Of a stretch of 43,057 bases of DNA, positions 41,544 through 43,057 are shown in pieces. The DNA lies in the NCBI GenBank assembly GCA_905236055.1, contig CAJOOA010000044.1:1-43057 (forward strand), given 5' to 3'. This DNA is from Candidatus Gastranaerophilales bacterium (GTDB taxonomy: Bacteria; Cyanobacteriota; Vampirovibrionia; Gastranaerophilales; Gastranaerophilaceae). The position numbers were made by a program, and so were the translations under genes. Under the pieces are notes generated by a model, which had not been told where the DNA came from, ran no database searches, and saw only the letters and a list, made by a program, of their open reading frames with translations. Positions within the stretch are counted from its first letter, which is position 1. Each line of letters begins with the position of its first letter.

Positions 41544-42821
41544 ATGAAAAACACTGTCGTTATCGGTGCTCAGTGGGGAGATGAGGGCAAGGCGAAAATT
41601 ACGGATTTGCTATCACAAAATGCAGATTTAATAATAAGGTATCAAGGCGGATGCAATGCGGGCCATACTGTCGTAGCAAATGGTCAGACGTATAAATTCC
41701 ATCTCATTCCGTCAGGTATTTTGTATGATAAAACGACATGCTTTATTGGTGCGGGTACGGTTATTCATCCCGAATCTTTTGAAAAAGAATTAAATGAATT
41801 GAAAAATCAGGGCGTGGATTTCAAAAATCTTAAAATTTCTCCTTTGGCTACGATTACAATGCCTTATCATATAGAAGTTGACGGCTGGAGTGAAGCAAAT
41901 TCCGGTAAGGGTAAAATAGGCACAACTAAGAGAGGAATCGGCCCGACTTATACGGATAAAATGGCTCGATGTGCTTTTAAAATACAAGATTTGTATTCCT
42001 ACGAGGCATTAAACGCTAAAATTGAGATGATGCTTTCATTAAAGAACAAAACTTTAGAAAAAGTGTACGGTCTTGAACCTTATACGAAGGACTGTATTAT
42101 TTCTTTATGCGAAACTTATGCAGAGTTATTTAAGCCCTATGTATGCTTTGAATGGCAAGACATGCTCAATCGCTTCAAAGATAAAACTATTCTGTTTGAA
42201 GGTGCTCAAGGCGTTATGCTTGATATAGATTACGGAACTTATCCATTTGTAACGAGTTCGAATCCCATAGGTGGCGGAGCTGCAACGGGAAGCGGATACG
42301 GACCGACAATGATTCAGGATGTTATAGGAGTTTCAAAAGCTTACGTTACAAGAGTTGGGGAGGGTCCTTTCGTTACGGAATTGACTGATGAAATCGGTAA
42401 AAAAATCCAAGAAGTAGGGCATGAATTCGGTGTAACTACGGGAAGGCCGAGAAGATGCGGATGGTTTGATGCTGTTACTATGAAATATGCTGTCCTTGTT
42501 GGCGGTGTAACTCACGTTGCACTTACTAAAATGGACGTGTTTGATGATTTTGATGAAATAAAAATCTGTACAGCATACAAAGATTGCAGAAACGATAAAT
42601 TTTATACTTTGTATCCGACAGATGTATTTATCCACAAGTATTTAGAACCAGTATATGAAACGTTACCGGGATGGAAAACTTCTATTTCCGGGATAAAACG
42701 ATATGAAGATTTGCCCGAGAATGCAAAAAAATATATCGCCAGAGTGGAAGACTTAATAGGCGCCCCAATTTCTATTCTTTCAGTCGGCCCCGACAGAGAA
42801 CAAACAATATTTATATCTTAA
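41544..42821 (+). CDS. purA: Adenylosuccinate synthetase
   Basis: Joins IMP and aspartate using GTP, the first committed step to AMP. The 425 residues are a normal length. Asp13 and His41 (NAGHTV) are in the expected catalytic positions, and GTTKRGIGPTY, EGAQGVMLDIDYGTYPFVTSSNP and TTGRPRRCGWFD match the family. The GTP-loop reads GDEGKAK in place of the canonical GDEGKGK (Ala17). GGGAG precedes the ATG. It stands alone, without other purine genes nearby. Confidence 0.98.
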   Translation: MKNTVVIGAQWGDEGKAKITDLLSQNADLIIRYQGGCNAGHTVVANGQTYKFHLIPSGILYDKTTCFIGAGTVIHPESFEKELNELKNQGVDFKNLKISPLATITMPYHIEVDGWSEANSGKGKIGTTKRGIGPTYTDKMARCAFKIQDLYSYEALNAKIEMMLSLKNKTLEKVYGLEPYTKDCIISLCETYAELFKPYVCFEWQDMLNRFKDKTILFEGAQGVMLDIDYGTYPFVTSSNPIGGGAATGSGYGPTMIQDVIGVSKAYVTRVGEGPFVTELTDEIGKKIQEVGHEFGVTTGRPRRCGWFDAVTMKYAVLVGGVTHVALTKMDVFDDFDEIKICTAYKDCRNDKFYTLYPTDVFIHKYLEPVYETLPGWKTSISGIKRYEDLPENAKKYIARVEDLIGAPISILSVGPDREQTIFIS

Positions 42822-42844
42822 TGAATTATTTAAAAACAATAAAA

Positions 42845-42878
42845 AACGAGGGTATCCGACAATTCGAATACCCTCGTT
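42845..42878 (-). terminator. Terminator of the HU gene (also behind purA)
   Basis: An 11-bp stem AACGAGGGTAT/ATACCCTCGTT with an inner CGA/TCG pair. On the minus strand it is followed by TTTTTTATTGTTTTT, so it mainly serves the HU gene; on plus the T-run is poor. Confidence 0.85.
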
Positions 42879-42891
42879 AAATCTTCTAAAA

Positions 42892-43057
42892 CTACTTGAT
42901 AAGTTCTTTGAAAGATTTGCCAGCTGACCAAGCAGGTACAGTTTTAGCAGCAATCTTCAATTCTTTACCGGTTTGAGGATTTCTGCCGATTCTAGCAGCT
43001 CTCTTGCGAGCTTCCCAAGTACCAAAACCAACTAAAGTAACTTTTTTGCCTTTAGCA
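42892..43057 (-). CDS. HU-family DNA-binding protein (5' end outside window)
   Basis: The reverse complement encodes 54 residues beginning [20 protein letters not shown] and ending in SFKELIK, the C-terminal 60 percent of an HU/IHF-type histone-like protein. The family core GFGTWE-x-R-x-R-x-AR-x-G-RNPQTG with Pro at the DNA-intercalating turn is intact. HU packs and bends chromosomal DNA as a dimer. The start and promoter lie outside the window, so HU cannot be told from IHF, though the sequence looks more like HU. Missing from the ORF track because it is truncated. Confidence 0.95.
   Translation of the reverse strand, partial: AKGKKVTLVGFGTWEARKRAARIGRNPQTGKELKIAAKTVPAWSAGKSFKELIK

Noticed and set aside
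1-43057. CRISPR arrays, IS elements, prophage, tRNA or rRNA genes
   Set aside because: No regular spaced repeats, transposase or integrase motifs, or RNA gene folds were seen on reading either strand.

Overview
The window is about 43 kb of AT-rich bacterial chromosome with dense, mixed-strand housekeeping and accessory genes. It contains no phage, transposase, CRISPR, rRNA or tRNA signal that I can see. My best guess for the source is a non-photosynthetic gut relative of the cyanobacteria (Melainabacteria/Vampirovibrionia, Gastranaerophilales type), at moderate confidence. The supporting points are a cyanobacterial-looking S10 protein, a VKOR-DsbA fusion of the kind known in cyanobacteria, a Na+-pumping decarboxylase suited to anaerobic fermentation, and intergenic direct repeats that match the cyanobacterial HLR1 (RpaB-binding) consensus. 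No photosynthesis gene is present, and no marker gene here proves the assignment.

Layout. 1-8.7 kb: start of the S10 operon (rpsJ, minus), an 857-aa EF-hand-like protein of unknown function, map, two small unknown proteins around a divergent promoter, and a minus-strand run of DNA methyltransferase, YggU-type protein, 100-aa unknown and YuiF/NhaC-type transporter. 8.7-13.7 kb: a 1121-aa membrane protein built from three repeats, a zinc-ribbon protein and spmA-spmB. 13.7-24 kb: a 1.9-kilo-residue coiled-coil protein overlapping glcD, then cutA, an HExxH protein, a uridine-kinase-like P-loop kinase, a DMT exporter and a STAS protein. 24-32.5 kb: valS, an exported protein, yibE/F-ruvB (minus), and nadA-mnmA and rpsP (plus). 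32.5-43 kb: a CorC/HlyC-type protein, the birA-oadG-oadA-oadB operon (minus), VKOR-DsbA, queH, an NfnA-like flavoprotein, a 4-Cys mini-protein, purA and the end of an HU gene.

How genes work together. The birA-oadGAB cluster pairs the biotin ligase with the biotin-bearing decarboxylase it would charge, and the membrane beta subunit would turn decarboxylation into a sodium gradient. That gradient could feed transporters such as the YuiF/NhaC-type protein. MnmA, QueH, ValS and the ribosomal proteins serve translation. VKOR-DsbA makes disulfides in exported proteins.

Most unusual signals. (1) HLR1-like direct repeats occur at four promoters. Two loci share a layout of two oppositely oriented HLR1 elements in front of an uncharacterised gene, and a 19-bp sequence is identical between two promoters 28 kb apart. 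This suggests an RpaB-like regulon in a lineage without photosynthesis. (2) Two genes (ruvB, spmA) have promoters that place transcription start at the A of the ATG, so they are probably leaderless; birA and the STAS gene may be similar. (3) There are three large proteins with no recognisable function. (4) MnmA is a variant that lacks the usual second catalytic cysteine and has a CxxC instead.
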